A DNA stretch of 64,000 nt. Origin: G958295935 sp965224235. GTDB taxonomy: Bacteria; Chloroflexota; Dehalococcoidia; Lucifugimonadales; Lucifugimonadaceae. Both the position numbers and the translations under genes were made by a program. The notes under the pieces are model-generated. The model worked only from the letters and a program-made list of their open reading frames with translations, did not search any database and was not told the origin of the DNA. Shown here piece after piece: positions 1-6,704 of this stretch (the first letter of the stretch is position 1; every line of letters starts with the position of its first letter). The stretch covers positions 186,001 to 250,000 of the forward strand of contig CBDCYP010000001.1 in assembly GCA_965224235.1 (NCBI GenBank), written 5' to 3'.

Positions 1-41
1 GAAATTTCAAGACCGCCAACCGGACCGCAAGGAGAATTCAA

Positions 42-506
42 TTGGACCTGAATGGCAAACGTGTAATCGCTCTCGGTGAGCGAGATGGAATCCAGGGTGA
101 TTCCATCGCCACGATAGCTCGATCCGCCGGGGCGGAAGTCGTACTGGAAGTTACTCACTGCTTCGTCTGAACTTCCGCTGGCGCACTTGACCTTGAAGGT
201 CAAGATGAAATCAAGCGGACCGTGGAAAAGGTCGGGACCGACGATCTGGTCGTTCTCCTAGGCACTCCTACGGCAGAAAGTTCCGAGCTTTACGCCACGA
301 CCATGGTGGACGGCGACCCGTCCTGGGCCGGAGCGCTGGCTGGCACTGCCCTGGGATTGCCGGTGTTTCACGTGACCGAGGATGAGGTTAAAAACCAGGC
401 GGACGCGACGGTCTACGACGATGAGGTAGGGGTTGCGGAGATGGTTCTGGAGCTGGACGAAATCCAGCAGGCTGTCCGCAAGGTCCGGGAAGCCAACGGC
501 GCCTAA
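42..506 (+). CDS. grdA: Glycine/sarcosine/betaine reductase component A, selenoprotein GrdA (TGA read as Sec)
   Basis: Protein A of the glycine reductase family carries the carboxymethyl group on selenocysteine (as a selenoether) between component B and component C. Reading from a TTG at 42, with an AGGAG Shine-Dalgarno at 30-34, gives 154 residues through one in-frame TGA (168-170, residue 43) to the TAA at 504-506. The surroundings match GrdA: an N-terminal GERDGIQGDS stretch, the active site H-C-F-V-U-T-S-A-G-A-L-D-L (C40 and U43 form C-x-x-U), then GDPSWAGALAGTALGLPVFH and a C-terminal DDEVGVAEMVL helix. Length is normal for the family. A conventional caller would start at the GTG at 222 and lose the active site. 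A GrdE-family gene lies 6 kb downstream; component B and C genes are not in the window and may lie to the left. Confidence 0.93.
186..204 (+). promoter_or_regulatory. Candidate bacterial SECIS hairpin of grdA
   Basis: CTTGACC (186-192), a TTGAA loop (193-197) and GGTCAAG (198-204) form a perfect 7-bp stem. The stem begins 16 nt and the loop 23 nt after the TGA at 168-170, in the window where SelB-dependent bSECIS loops lie. Two loop bases can pair further. Read from sequence; SelB binding is inferred. Confidence 0.7.
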
Positions 507-525
507 GGCGCGTCTGATCCAATCG

Positions 526-577
526 GCCGCGCGGCGAAAACGTCGGCCGCCTGCGAAAACGCAATCGCCGCGCGGCC
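526..577 (+). terminator. Strong GC hairpin downstream of grdA
   Basis: GGCCGCGCGGCG (526-537) and its exact reverse complement (566-577) form a 12-bp stem with a 28-nt loop containing GAAAACG twice, starting 20 nt after the grdA stop. No T-run follows, so it may stabilise the 3' end rather than terminate intrinsically. Confidence 0.5.
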
Positions 578-690
578 GGACCGTTCCCGGAATGGCCGGT
601 GCGCGCCGCGTGTCGGCCTCGGTCGGTTCGTCGCGGTCTGACTCGACCCGTGGAATCGGGCGTCGCCTTGTCAACTTCTTCGGCTGGCTT

Positions 691-940
691 ATTACCCGGA
701 GTTAAGACGATCCAGGAACGTCGTGACCGCCTCCGCTGTGCCGACCGGGTTGGTGATGTGCGGCCAGTTCCCTGCCCCGTTAATCACCATTTTTCTGACA
801 TTCGGCCAGTTCGGCCATGAGACCGGTCCGCCCCCATCGGTGGTGGTGACGATCAGCGTCGGCACATAGGGTTCGGCGTGATCAGTCAAGTCGAGGTGGT
901 TTCCGACGTTCACTGCGGCAGGATCGAATTTGGGGGCCCG
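691..940. repeat. Left copy of 250-bp direct repeat bounding island 1
   Basis: This segment matches 4431-4680 over its whole length with about eleven differences counted by eye. Similarity stops sharply at 940/941 (TGGGGGCCCG, then unrelated sequence). The repeat is the 3' third of the alpha/beta hydrolase gene found complete at 4432-5217. Confidence 0.92.
692..940 (-). pseudogene. 3' fragment of alpha/beta hydrolase (duplicate)
   Basis: This encodes only the last ~80 residues of the hydrolase at 4432-5217 (VNVGNHLDLTDHAEPY through FLDRLNSG, against DYAEPY and LNPG in the full gene). It has its own stop but no 5' end: upstream of 940 the sequence switches to the island. It is a by-product of the duplication that flanks the DUF262/AAA island and is not expected to make a functional protein. 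Confidence 0.85.
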
Positions 941-974
941 TCTGACAGCCGTGGCTTCGCTCGATGGTTAGTAT

Positions 975-1931
975 CTACCGTTTCGTAATTTTCGGTCCGA
1001 CGTACACAATGTAAAGCGCTTCGCTCACCCGGATCGGCCACGAGAAGTGAATCCGTAGTTGGGGCATTTTCACCTTACCGTGCCAAGTGCAGAAAAGCCA
1101 CTCTCCGGCATTCGTGGGATGTTGAAAGGTGAGGTCTGACTCGAATTCCGACTTCTCCGTGCGGGACGAGTCGGAGAACCAAGCCTTGTCGCCAGTAAAG
1201 TGTTCCCGGTACAGAGAGTGACCTTTGGGAGACCGTTCTCCTCGCTCATTAAAGCAGTTCTTCAGATCCTGCAAAACGTTGAGACGTGACAGAAGGCGCT
1301 CGGCTGCGCCTTTGCCGAAAGGGTGTCCTGCCAACGGGTCGAAACTGTCATTAGAGAACGTCAAATCCGGACACCTCGTTCGAGCTACCGCTTCTAGGTC
1401 CTTCCAAGATCCGAATGGTACGGGAGCGGATTCAAGGGCGGCCTCAACCGCATCTGGGTCCCAATAGTTAAAGACGTCGACGCCCCTTACATGCCCGTTG
1501 TCGTGCCAGTTGACGAACAGGGGTGAGACTAGCCAGGAAGAGGGCTTAACGCTGACGAGACTACGGTCAATTCCCTTAAGAAGACAATAGGCAGCCTCTC
1601 CGATTGCCGTGTCGGTTACCATTTCACCGTTGTACTCCAATAAGTCGTCGTCGGCGCTGTGCTGTCTGACATCATCCCAAAAGGGGCCATATCTATCTAG
1701 CCATCCCATGAAGGCCCTGAGCTTGTTTTTGTCCAAAGCCCGAGGAGCCGCTTCTCGCATCATCAAGTTCGGTGTTACTTGAGCGTTGGCGACATTGCGA
1801 TGACACTGTAGGTCCCTTTTGAACCGCCGGGCGGTCGCTCTTATGGTCATTACGCGCCCGATCGCGTCTCGAAATGCTCCCAAGCTCGGAAACTGACCAT
1901 GAATGGAGCAGTCGTTTAGGATCAGCTCCAA
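975..1931 (-). CDS. Unknown protein, third gene of DUF262/AAA operon
   Basis: 318 residues from a TTG at 1931, one base after the stop of the ATPase gene, with an AGAGGA ribosome site 5 nt upstream, so it is likely translationally coupled. Reading further upstream is possible but would lie inside the ATPase gene. I do not recognise the family. No signal peptide or membrane segment is visible. Notable segments are WLDRYGPFWDD, an acidic middle region, and a conserved-looking C-terminal part with HFTGDKAWFSDSS, FCTWHGKVK and RIHFSWP, ending YVGPKITKR. The invariant-looking C, W and H residues suggest an enzymatic or binding domain. Its position after a DUF262 nuclease-like protein and an OLD-like ATPase makes it a candidate effector or specificity subunit (inference). 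Confidence 0.75.
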   Translation of the reverse strand: MELILNDCSIHGQFPSLGAFRDAIGRVMTIRATARRFKRDLQCHRNVANAQVTPNLMMREAAPRALDKNKLRAFMGWLDRYGPFWDDVRQHSADDDLLEYNGEMVTDTAIGEAAYCLLKGIDRSLVSVKPSSWLVSPLFVNWHDNGHVRGVDVFNYWDPDAVEAALESAPVPFGSWKDLEAVARTRCPDLTFSNDSFDPLAGHPFGKGAAERLLSRLNVLQDLKNCFNERGERSPKGHSLYREHFTGDKAWFSDSSRTEKSEFESDLTFQHPTNAGEWLFCTWHGKVKMPQLRIHFSWPIRVSEALYIVYVGPKITKR

Positions 1932-1932
1932 T

Positions 1933-3084
1933 TCAGTCCTCTGACCATCCCGCGAAGTAGTTTGCGTCCTTGTCGAACTGATCGAAGAATCCTTCAGGCC
2001 ATTCGTCAATGTTGCCCAACTCATCCAGCGTGGGACTCAGCACCGGAGCCATTTCATCCGATGGGGGCCTGAAGAAGTGGACGGCGACTTGCTCTGAGTT
2101 AAGACTGCTAGCCTTGACCGCGCGACGAACTCCACTAAGCACGTGATCGCTGTGTGTCTCCACGATTACCTGTATTCCCGCGCGTGCCACATCGGCCAAG
2201 AACTGTCCCATCAGCGCTTGGCCGGCAGGATGCAGATGCACCTCAGGATTCTCGATCAGGACGATATCGCCCTTGGTCGCGGATAGGGCCGCCACCATAA
2301 CGGGCAGAATCTGAGTAAGGCCGAACCCTGTGTGAACGGGGCTGTGAAACTCTGTGGCGTTCGATGTGCGTAATCTCAAAGTCACGGCGTTTGCCCGAGG
2401 TGCCTGCTGCAGGTCTATTTGGCAGCCAGGGAAGAGTGTGCTCATTCGCCTCTCTACCTGCCGCAGCCGAAAGGCGGGTGGCCCCGGTAGTACAAGCTGG
2501 CTGAGGACAGGTTCGTCTTGGCCCCAATGCAGAACGCTCACCGCGTGTTCGCCTCGGGGACCGACGACGCTAACAAGACGAGGATCTTCCAGGGGATAGG
2601 TTTCTCGCGGGGCTATCCGTTCCGCCGTGATGTACGTCAGATTCCGCAGAGGACGGGTAAGCGACGCGGCCGTCTCAGTCTCGTCTGGAGGCAGTAGGTA
2701 TCGTAATTCTTGGGGCGATATGAAAATTCTGTCGTCTACGGTGACGCTCCTGACTTCCATTGACATATCTCGCCGGTCACCGCCAAACCCCCAGCGGTAG
2801 ACGTGTTGTTCGTCCTCCAAGGCGATCTCGAAGGCGTCCCTGCCAGCCACGTCCGATACTGTACCCAATACTGTACCCAACCGGACACCCGCGCCGTTGA
2901 GTACGAGCCGTGTCGACCATTCGTGTTCGCGCATTGTCTGGTGCAGCAGCACGATCGCCTGTAGAACCGACGACTTGCCAGAGGCATTGATTCCGGTGAG
3001 AAGTGTCAGTGGTGCAAGGGGCAATCGCAGGAGCTCGAAGCACTTGAAAAAGCGAAGTTCAAGCCGGGTTAACACGGAACGCAT
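1933..3084 (-). CDS. AAA family ATPase (DUF3696/OLD-like, SMC-type)
   Basis: 383 residues with the layout of ABC/SMC-type ATPases of defence loci. There is an N-terminal RLELRFFKCF strand, Walker A GINASGKSS near residue 30, a GFGLTQILP signature-like loop, Walker B DIVLIENPEVHLHPAGQ near residue 275, and the H-loop VIVETHSDHVL. The C-terminal region with the LDELGNIDEWPEGFF type ending is typical of DUF3696-containing ATPases. It overlaps the upstream DUF262 gene by 26 bp and is followed after one base by the third gene. Such ATPases often gate a nuclease partner. Substrate and trigger cannot be read from sequence. Confidence 0.88.
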   Translation of the reverse strand: MRSVLTRLELRFFKCFELLRLPLAPLTLLTGINASGKSSVLQAIVLLHQTMREHEWSTRLVLNGAGVRLGTVLGTVSDVAGRDAFEIALEDEQHVYRWGFGGDRRDMSMEVRSVTVDDRIFISPQELRYLLPPDETETAASLTRPLRNLTYITAERIAPRETYPLEDPRLVSVVGPRGEHAVSVLHWGQDEPVLSQLVLPGPPAFRLRQVERRMSTLFPGCQIDLQQAPRANAVTLRLRTSNATEFHSPVHTGFGLTQILPVMVAALSATKGDIVLIENPEVHLHPAGQALMGQFLADVARAGIQVIVETHSDHVLSGVRRAVKASSLNSEQVAVHFFRPPSDEMAPVLSPTLDELGNIDEWPEGFFDQFDKDANYFAGWSED

Positions 3085-4153
3085 CCTCGAACATCGCCTC
3101 GGCTATGGCGAACCGACTTCTTACCTGCCGGACACCATTGGTGCCGTAGGTAATTGCATTGGTGAAATCGTAGTCTTCCATCAGCCGATAGAATTCCGTT
3201 CTGATTGCGGCGGAGCGTTCCTCAATGATCTGACGCGGATATCGCGAAAGACCTGTGGACATAACGTCCCAGAGCGACGCGTTGATTACGTTGCGGTAAT
3301 CCTGTTCTGGCTCATGTTTACGAAAGGCATGTCTGCCGAACAGGTGGAGATTGTTGCCAAGCGAGGTCTTTAGCTGATCTGATACCGATGGCAGCAATTC
3401 GGGTTCGGCGTTCATCCTTTTCAGGCAACTCGCGAGAAAGTCGTCCATATCCCTGTAGTTGTCAAGATCGAGGATCTGAAAGGCGCAAAATCGATTGACG
3501 AATTCGCGGTCCCTCATTGTCGCCGTCCTTAGACTTCCGCCGGTCGCTTCCAGGAACAAGTTGGTTGTCGATTCCTCTCGCAGGAATCGTGTGGCTTTAC
3601 CCATGTACAGGCAGTTGCGCATCTGTTGACGGGTCAACGGCACCCCGCTGTTGACCCGCTCGAAGATGTCCAGACGGGTCTGGTCAGGAGCTTTCTCATC
3701 GATGACGTAGAGGGTGAGATTGCAGTCTCCGAAACGATTCTGGAGCTTGGGGTCCAAGTCTTTGAATCGTTTACGATGCAGAACAAGACGGTTGGGCAAA
3801 TTAAGTCTGAGTTCGTTCTTCGCAAAGCGCTGGAACGTGGACAGCCGCTGCAAGCCGTCTACCACAACCCGGCGTCCCTGCCGGTCTTCCGCAAGATAGA
3901 AAACCGGGAGCGGTATCCGCATCAGTACGGACTCGATCAGCTTGCTCTGCTTGGCCTCGTCCCAAATGAAGTCGCGCTGGAAGTCGGGGTCCATAACGTA
4001 TCTATCTTGCTCAATCCGGCCCAAAACTTGTTCGATGGCCTGGCTCTCATTCCGGATCAACAGTTCGTCAATGGGATAGGTACCCCAAGAAGCGTCCGGG
4101 TCGTCTCCCAGGCCTTCAATCTCCTCCGGCAATATGTTGGTATGCGTCGTCAT
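3059..4153 (-). CDS. DUF262 (GmrSD/ParB-like) domain protein
   Basis: 364 residues from the ATG at 4153, chosen because GAGGAA lies 4 nt upstream; a GTG at 4180 is the longer alternative. The N-terminal half is a DUF262 ParB/Srx-like fold, with YVMDPDFQRDFIWD, ESVLMRIPLPVFYL and the hallmark VVVDGLQRLSTF (usually DGQQR; here Q to L), then DIFERVNSGVPLTRQQMRN. The C-terminal half is helical and unassigned. DUF262 proteins include the GTP-dependent nuclease-type GmrS/BrxU and many uncharacterised defence proteins. First gene of the island operon. Confidence 0.88.
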   Translation of the reverse strand: MTTHTNILPEEIEGLGDDPDASWGTYPIDELLIRNESQAIEQVLGRIEQDRYVMDPDFQRDFIWDEAKQSKLIESVLMRIPLPVFYLAEDRQGRRVVVDGLQRLSTFQRFAKNELRLNLPNRLVLHRKRFKDLDPKLQNRFGDCNLTLYVIDEKAPDQTRLDIFERVNSGVPLTRQQMRNCLYMGKATRFLREESTTNLFLEATGGSLRTATMRDREFVNRFCAFQILDLDNYRDMDDFLASCLKRMNAEPELLPSVSDQLKTSLGNNLHLFGRHAFRKHEPEQDYRNVINASLWDVMSTGLSRYPRQIIEERSAAIRTEFYRLMEDYDFTNAITYGTNGVRQVRSRFAIAEAMFEDAFRVNPA

Positions 4154-4430
4154 CAGTTCCTCGTCCGGAATTACACCCACCGAGACGATTTGGGTACAGC
4201 TTCCCGAGTATCATCCTAGCAGCCTGTGGCAATTGGGTGACGTATGCAAGTGTTCGTACCAGTCGCCCCAGGCTGGTTCCTGTACCCGTTACTATCCTCC
4301 CAAGTAACGTCTTGTTTTTGATGGACCGGGATTCCTTCAACCAGAGAGTTGTGGAATCAGGCGCCCTGTGCAGATGTTGGCGGTCCACACCCGGCCCGGG
4401 TGGGCGCTAAAGTCGAGGCGGATCCGGACT

Positions 4431-4680
4431 GTTACCCAGGGTTAAGACGATCCAGGAACGTCGTGACCGCCTCCGCTGTGCCGACCGGGTTTGTGATGTG
4501 CGGCCAGTTTCCCATTCCGTTAATCACCACTTTTCTGACATTCGGCCAGTTCGGCCATGAGACCGGTCCGCCCCCATCGGTGGTGGTGACGATCAGCGTC
4601 GGCACATAGGGTTCGGCGTAATCAGTCAAGTCGAGGTGGTTTCCGACGTTCACTGCGGCAGGATCGAATTTGGGGGCCCG
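4431..4680. repeat. Right copy of 250-bp direct repeat bounding island 1
   Basis: Partner of 691-940 at an offset of 3740 bp. It covers the stop codon, about 10 bp beyond it, and the last ~80 codons of the hydrolase gene. The layout (complete gene at one end, 3' fragment at the other) resembles islands that integrate into gene 3' ends and restore the gene. Confidence 0.92.
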
Positions 4681-5217
4681 AAGCCCGCCCGCCCGCGCCC
4701 ACGTAAGCATCTCGACGATGTCTGAAGCCCGGATGGAAGGGTCATCCCCGAATATATCGACCCCACCCGGCTTTAGTACAAGGTCCACCAGACTTGCGAT
4801 TTTGGGGTCGCCCGGCGGCGGTCCGAGAAGGATCAGCCCACCGACAAGATCGGGCCACCGTTCGGACGCCCGAATTGCCAGTAGCGCCCCGAGCCCCGTT
4901 CCAGCCAGTACCGCCTTCCGCTGCCAGTAAGCCAGTTGTAACCGCAGATCGTCGGCATACTCATCAAAGTCGTACATGCCGTCGGGCTCCCATGGTGTGC
5001 CGCCATGGCCGCGAAGGTCCATGGCGATCACTTCGGAAGACCGGCGGATTCGGTTGGCGAACGGCCCGTAGGTGTCGGCGCATTCGCCCAGGCCGTGCAG
5101 CAGCACAGTCATATGTGCCGCCGACCTGGGCCACCAGAAATAGTGAAACCGCCTGTAACCGAGCAGTTTCAGGTACTCACTCAGCCCACCGTGTCGATTC
5201 GCAAGCAAGCGGGTCAC
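4432..5217 (-). CDS. Alpha/beta hydrolase fold protein, nucleophile elbow degenerate
   Basis: 261 residues. The fold is clear: LLHGLGECADTYGPFANRI (oxyanion HG loop), AMDLRGHGGTPW, a nucleophile elbow, GGLILLGPPPGDP, and a C-terminal GNWPHITNP with the presumed catalytic His. The elbow reads A-G-T-G-L-G-A where active enzymes have G-H-S-x-G, so the Ser nucleophile is Gly. Either the protein is not a serine hydrolase or it uses other chemistry (perhaps haloperoxidase-like or lyase members). Its 3' end is the repeat that flanks island 1. Substrate unknown. Confidence 0.82.
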   Translation of the reverse strand: MTRLLANRHGGLSEYLKLLGYRRFHYFWWPRSAAHMTVLLHGLGECADTYGPFANRIRRSSEVIAMDLRGHGGTPWEPDGMYDFDEYADDLRLQLAYWQRKAVLAGTGLGALLAIRASERWPDLVGGLILLGPPPGDPKIASLVDLVLKPGGVDIFGDDPSIRASDIVEMLTWARAGGLRAPKFDPAAVNVGNHLDLTDYAEPYVPTLIVTTTDGGGPVSWPNWPNVRKVVINGMGNWPHITNPVGTAEAVTTFLDRLNPG

Positions 5218-5324
5218 CGCCCAACAATCGGGATATGAAAGTCCGCCCGGTTAACGCCAAAGTCGGCGCGTGGCGCCGGACCGGCAGGCCCGGCATGTCG
5301 CGCGTCGACTCGCGGGCTGGCGCT

Positions 5325-5576
5325 TCAGGCTGGCAACGCAGCTAGCGCGGTGTCGATATCTTTCGGCTTGTAGCCAACGACTCGCTCGTCTCCGATGAAC
5401 GTGACGGGAGTCGAGGAGTAGCCTTCGGCCAACAAATACCTGGTCGCGTCGTCATCAAGTGAGACGTTGTGCTCCGCGAACTGGACACCCTTTCGTGAAA
5501 GGTACACTTTCACCATGTGGCAAGGGCCTCAACCGTTCGAGGTGAATACCTTGATGACTGCGTCAAAATCGGTCAA
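5325..5576 (-). CDS. Selenocysteine-containing glutaredoxin/thioredoxin-like protein (U-G-P-C)
   Basis: A conventional reading would begin at the ATG at 5516 and miss the active site. Reading upstream through a TGA at 5531-5529 to a TTG at 5576 gives 83 residues; GGAGG lies 8 nt before the TTG. The N-terminus is DFDAVIKVFTSNG-U-G-P-C-HMVK, then the Grx/NrdH pattern YLSRKGVQFAEHNVS, the cis-proline segment STPVTFIGDE and VVGYKP. Sec16 takes the attacking-cysteine position of the C-G-P-C motif and Cys19 is the resolving residue. Length fits small glutaredoxins. It is divergent from 5719-6027. Role inferred: Sec-dependent thiol/selenol transfer, perhaps to GrdA. The final stop (5327-5325) is also TGA, but nothing family-like follows it. 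Confidence 0.88.
5495..5513 (-). promoter_or_regulatory. Candidate bacterial SECIS hairpin of the Sec-glutaredoxin
   Basis: On the minus strand GTGAAAG, loop TGTAC and CTTTCAC form a perfect 7-bp stem at +16 to +34 after the TGA (5531-5529). The geometry is identical to the grdA element: same stem length, 5-nt loop, same distance. Confidence 0.7.
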
Positions 5577-5718
5577 GTTTCATTCCTCCAAAAATCCGGT
5601 GCAAATCCGGCGATTATGGAATTCCGGATACAGTGATTGTATAAGTAATCGGACCGGTGTCCGGAAGTGGCCAATCGATATTGGTCTCCATGGCGCAGGA
5701 TACGATCCGGGCAGCAAC

Positions 5719-6027
5719 ATGATAGACCGCAAACTGATACTCGAATCCGTATTTAAGGCCCTGCCTGAGAGCCACGATCTGGTCCCATTGCCCAAACTCA
5801 ACGTGCCGACCCCCGCCGGCATCGGCTTTCAGAAGGTCTACTTCGGCGCCAGGTGCGATTGCGGGACCTCGGCCGTGTTGAGTGTTGAGGTTGCCAACGA
5901 CAGGTCAGAAGCAGACCTGGAATCGGCGATGCCGGCCATACTTGACCGCCTGATGAAGCAGAAAAACAGCTTCAGAAACATGTCGTGCCGGTCCCATCAA
6001 AGCCTCAGGTCCGGCCAATTCAAATAG
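5719..6027 (+). CDS. Small hypothetical protein with CDC motif, upstream of Sec-FTR
   Basis: 102 residues from the ATG at 5719; the frame is open further upstream but that part runs into the divergent glutaredoxin gene. No strong ribosome site is visible. The recognisable stretch is VYFGARCDCGTSAVLSVEVA followed by an acidic helix (SEADLESAMPAILDRLMKQ) and a basic tail. I do not recognise the family. The C-D-C pair could bind metal or take part in thiol exchange. It ends 55 bp before the FTR gene on the same strand and is likely its operon partner. Confidence 0.55.
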   Translation: MIDRKLILESVFKALPESHDLVPLPKLNVPTPAGIGFQKVYFGARCDCGTSAVLSVEVANDRSEADLESAMPAILDRLMKQKNSFRNMSCRSHQSLRSGQFK

Positions 6028-6082
6028 AATCCCGAACGACCGGCAAATCTACCTCAAAACCTGAACTCAGGAGGGAGCAGCA

Positions 6083-6523
6083 ATGCCCAGGAAAGAACTG
6101 ACCGAGGACGAAGCCCTTCAGAGGGCCGTAAATTTCTCAGAGAAGTACGTCAGCAGGGGGCCGTACGAGTTTTTCCCAGACGCGGAGGTAGTTAAAGTCG
6201 TCCAGGAGGGGCTCGGCAAAAACGAGCTGGATCACGGCTATCGCTACTGCCCTTGAATGCCGTTGAGCGGCGATCCGGTCGTGGATCGCAAGAAGATATG
6301 CCCGTGCGACCGGCATCACGAGGACATCATCCGCGACGGATTCTGTATATGAATGTTCTTTGTAAGCGAAGAGTTTCTTCGCTCTTACGAAGCAGGCGAG
6401 GACTTCGAACAGACAATCGATGAAGCGGTGCCGCAGGGCACGGGCCTTTTCGAAGGTGAATATGCCTCCAAGGCCTCCACTAAAAGCGCGAAGTCGCGAG
6501 CCTCGCGCCGCAGCAAGAAGTAG
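6083..6523 (+). CDS. ftrB: Ferredoxin:thioredoxin reductase catalytic chain with two selenocysteines
   Basis: FTR passes electrons from ferredoxin through a [4Fe-4S] cluster to a thioredoxin disulfide. From the ATG at 6083 (AGGAGGGAG at 6069-6077) the frame runs 146 codons to the TAG at 6521, with TGA at 6254-6256 (residue 58) and 6350-6352 (residue 90). The motif reads C56-P-U58, 14 residues, C73-P-C75, 12 residues, C88-I-U90, followed by MFFVSEEF, matching bacterial FTR (CPC...CPC...CxC then aLYVS). In plant-type FTR the first, third, fourth and fifth cysteines bind the cluster, while the second and sixth form the redox disulfide. Here exactly the second and sixth are Sec, so all cluster ligands stay Cys and the active pair would be a diselenide. 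The Lys/Arg/Ser-rich tail (127-146) is unusual. Confidence 0.92.
6270..6289 (+). promoter_or_regulatory. Candidate bacterial SECIS hairpin for FTR Sec58
   Basis: GCGATCC (6270-6276), loop GGTCGT (6277-6282) and GGATCGC (6283-6289) form a perfect 7-bp stem. The loop starts 21 nt after the TGA at 6254-6256 and opens with GGT, the bases that matter in the Escherichia coli fdhF SECIS loop (established knowledge). Confidence 0.75.
6362..6388 (+). promoter_or_regulatory. Candidate bacterial SECIS hairpin for FTR Sec90
   Basis: GTAA (6362-6365) pairs with TTAC (6385-6388) and GCGAAGA (6366-6372) with TCTTCGC (6376-6382); the loop is GTT and there is a 2-nt bulge on the 3' side. The loop starts 21 nt after the TGA at 6350-6352, the same distance as for Sec58. 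Confidence 0.7.
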
Positions 6524-6704
6524 CGAGCGCCAGCAGCTCACTCCAGCGGCTCACTAATGTGGAGGCCGTACCGGCGCTCGCGCCTTTCCCTCCGGCGCAC
6601 GATATGACATGGCGGAAAGCCATTTTCCAGCCCTTGCCCGAACGCCGAATCGGAATCGTTCCCACCGGCAAGGGTGTCGCGCCACTTGTGGAGGAGCCTG
6701 ACCA

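Larger units (their letters stand above)
941..4430. other. Genomic island 1: DUF262/AAA/unknown cassette
   Basis: This 3.49-kb insert lies between the two copies of the hydrolase 3' end and carries one three-gene minus-strand operon plus about 280 bp of upstream sequence. No integrase, transposase or terminal inverted repeat was seen. It separates grdA from the other selenoprotein genes, so it was probably added to a pre-existing locus. Confidence 0.75.

Noticed and set aside
258..674. Long minus-strand ORF opposite grdA
   Set aside because: Shadow of grdA and the GC-rich hairpin region; low-complexity Arg-rich translation.
5325..5327. TGA at the end of the Sec-glutaredoxin as another Sec codon
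   Set aside because: The protein is already full length for a glutaredoxin, and the sequence after it shows no family similarity and no matched hairpin was found.
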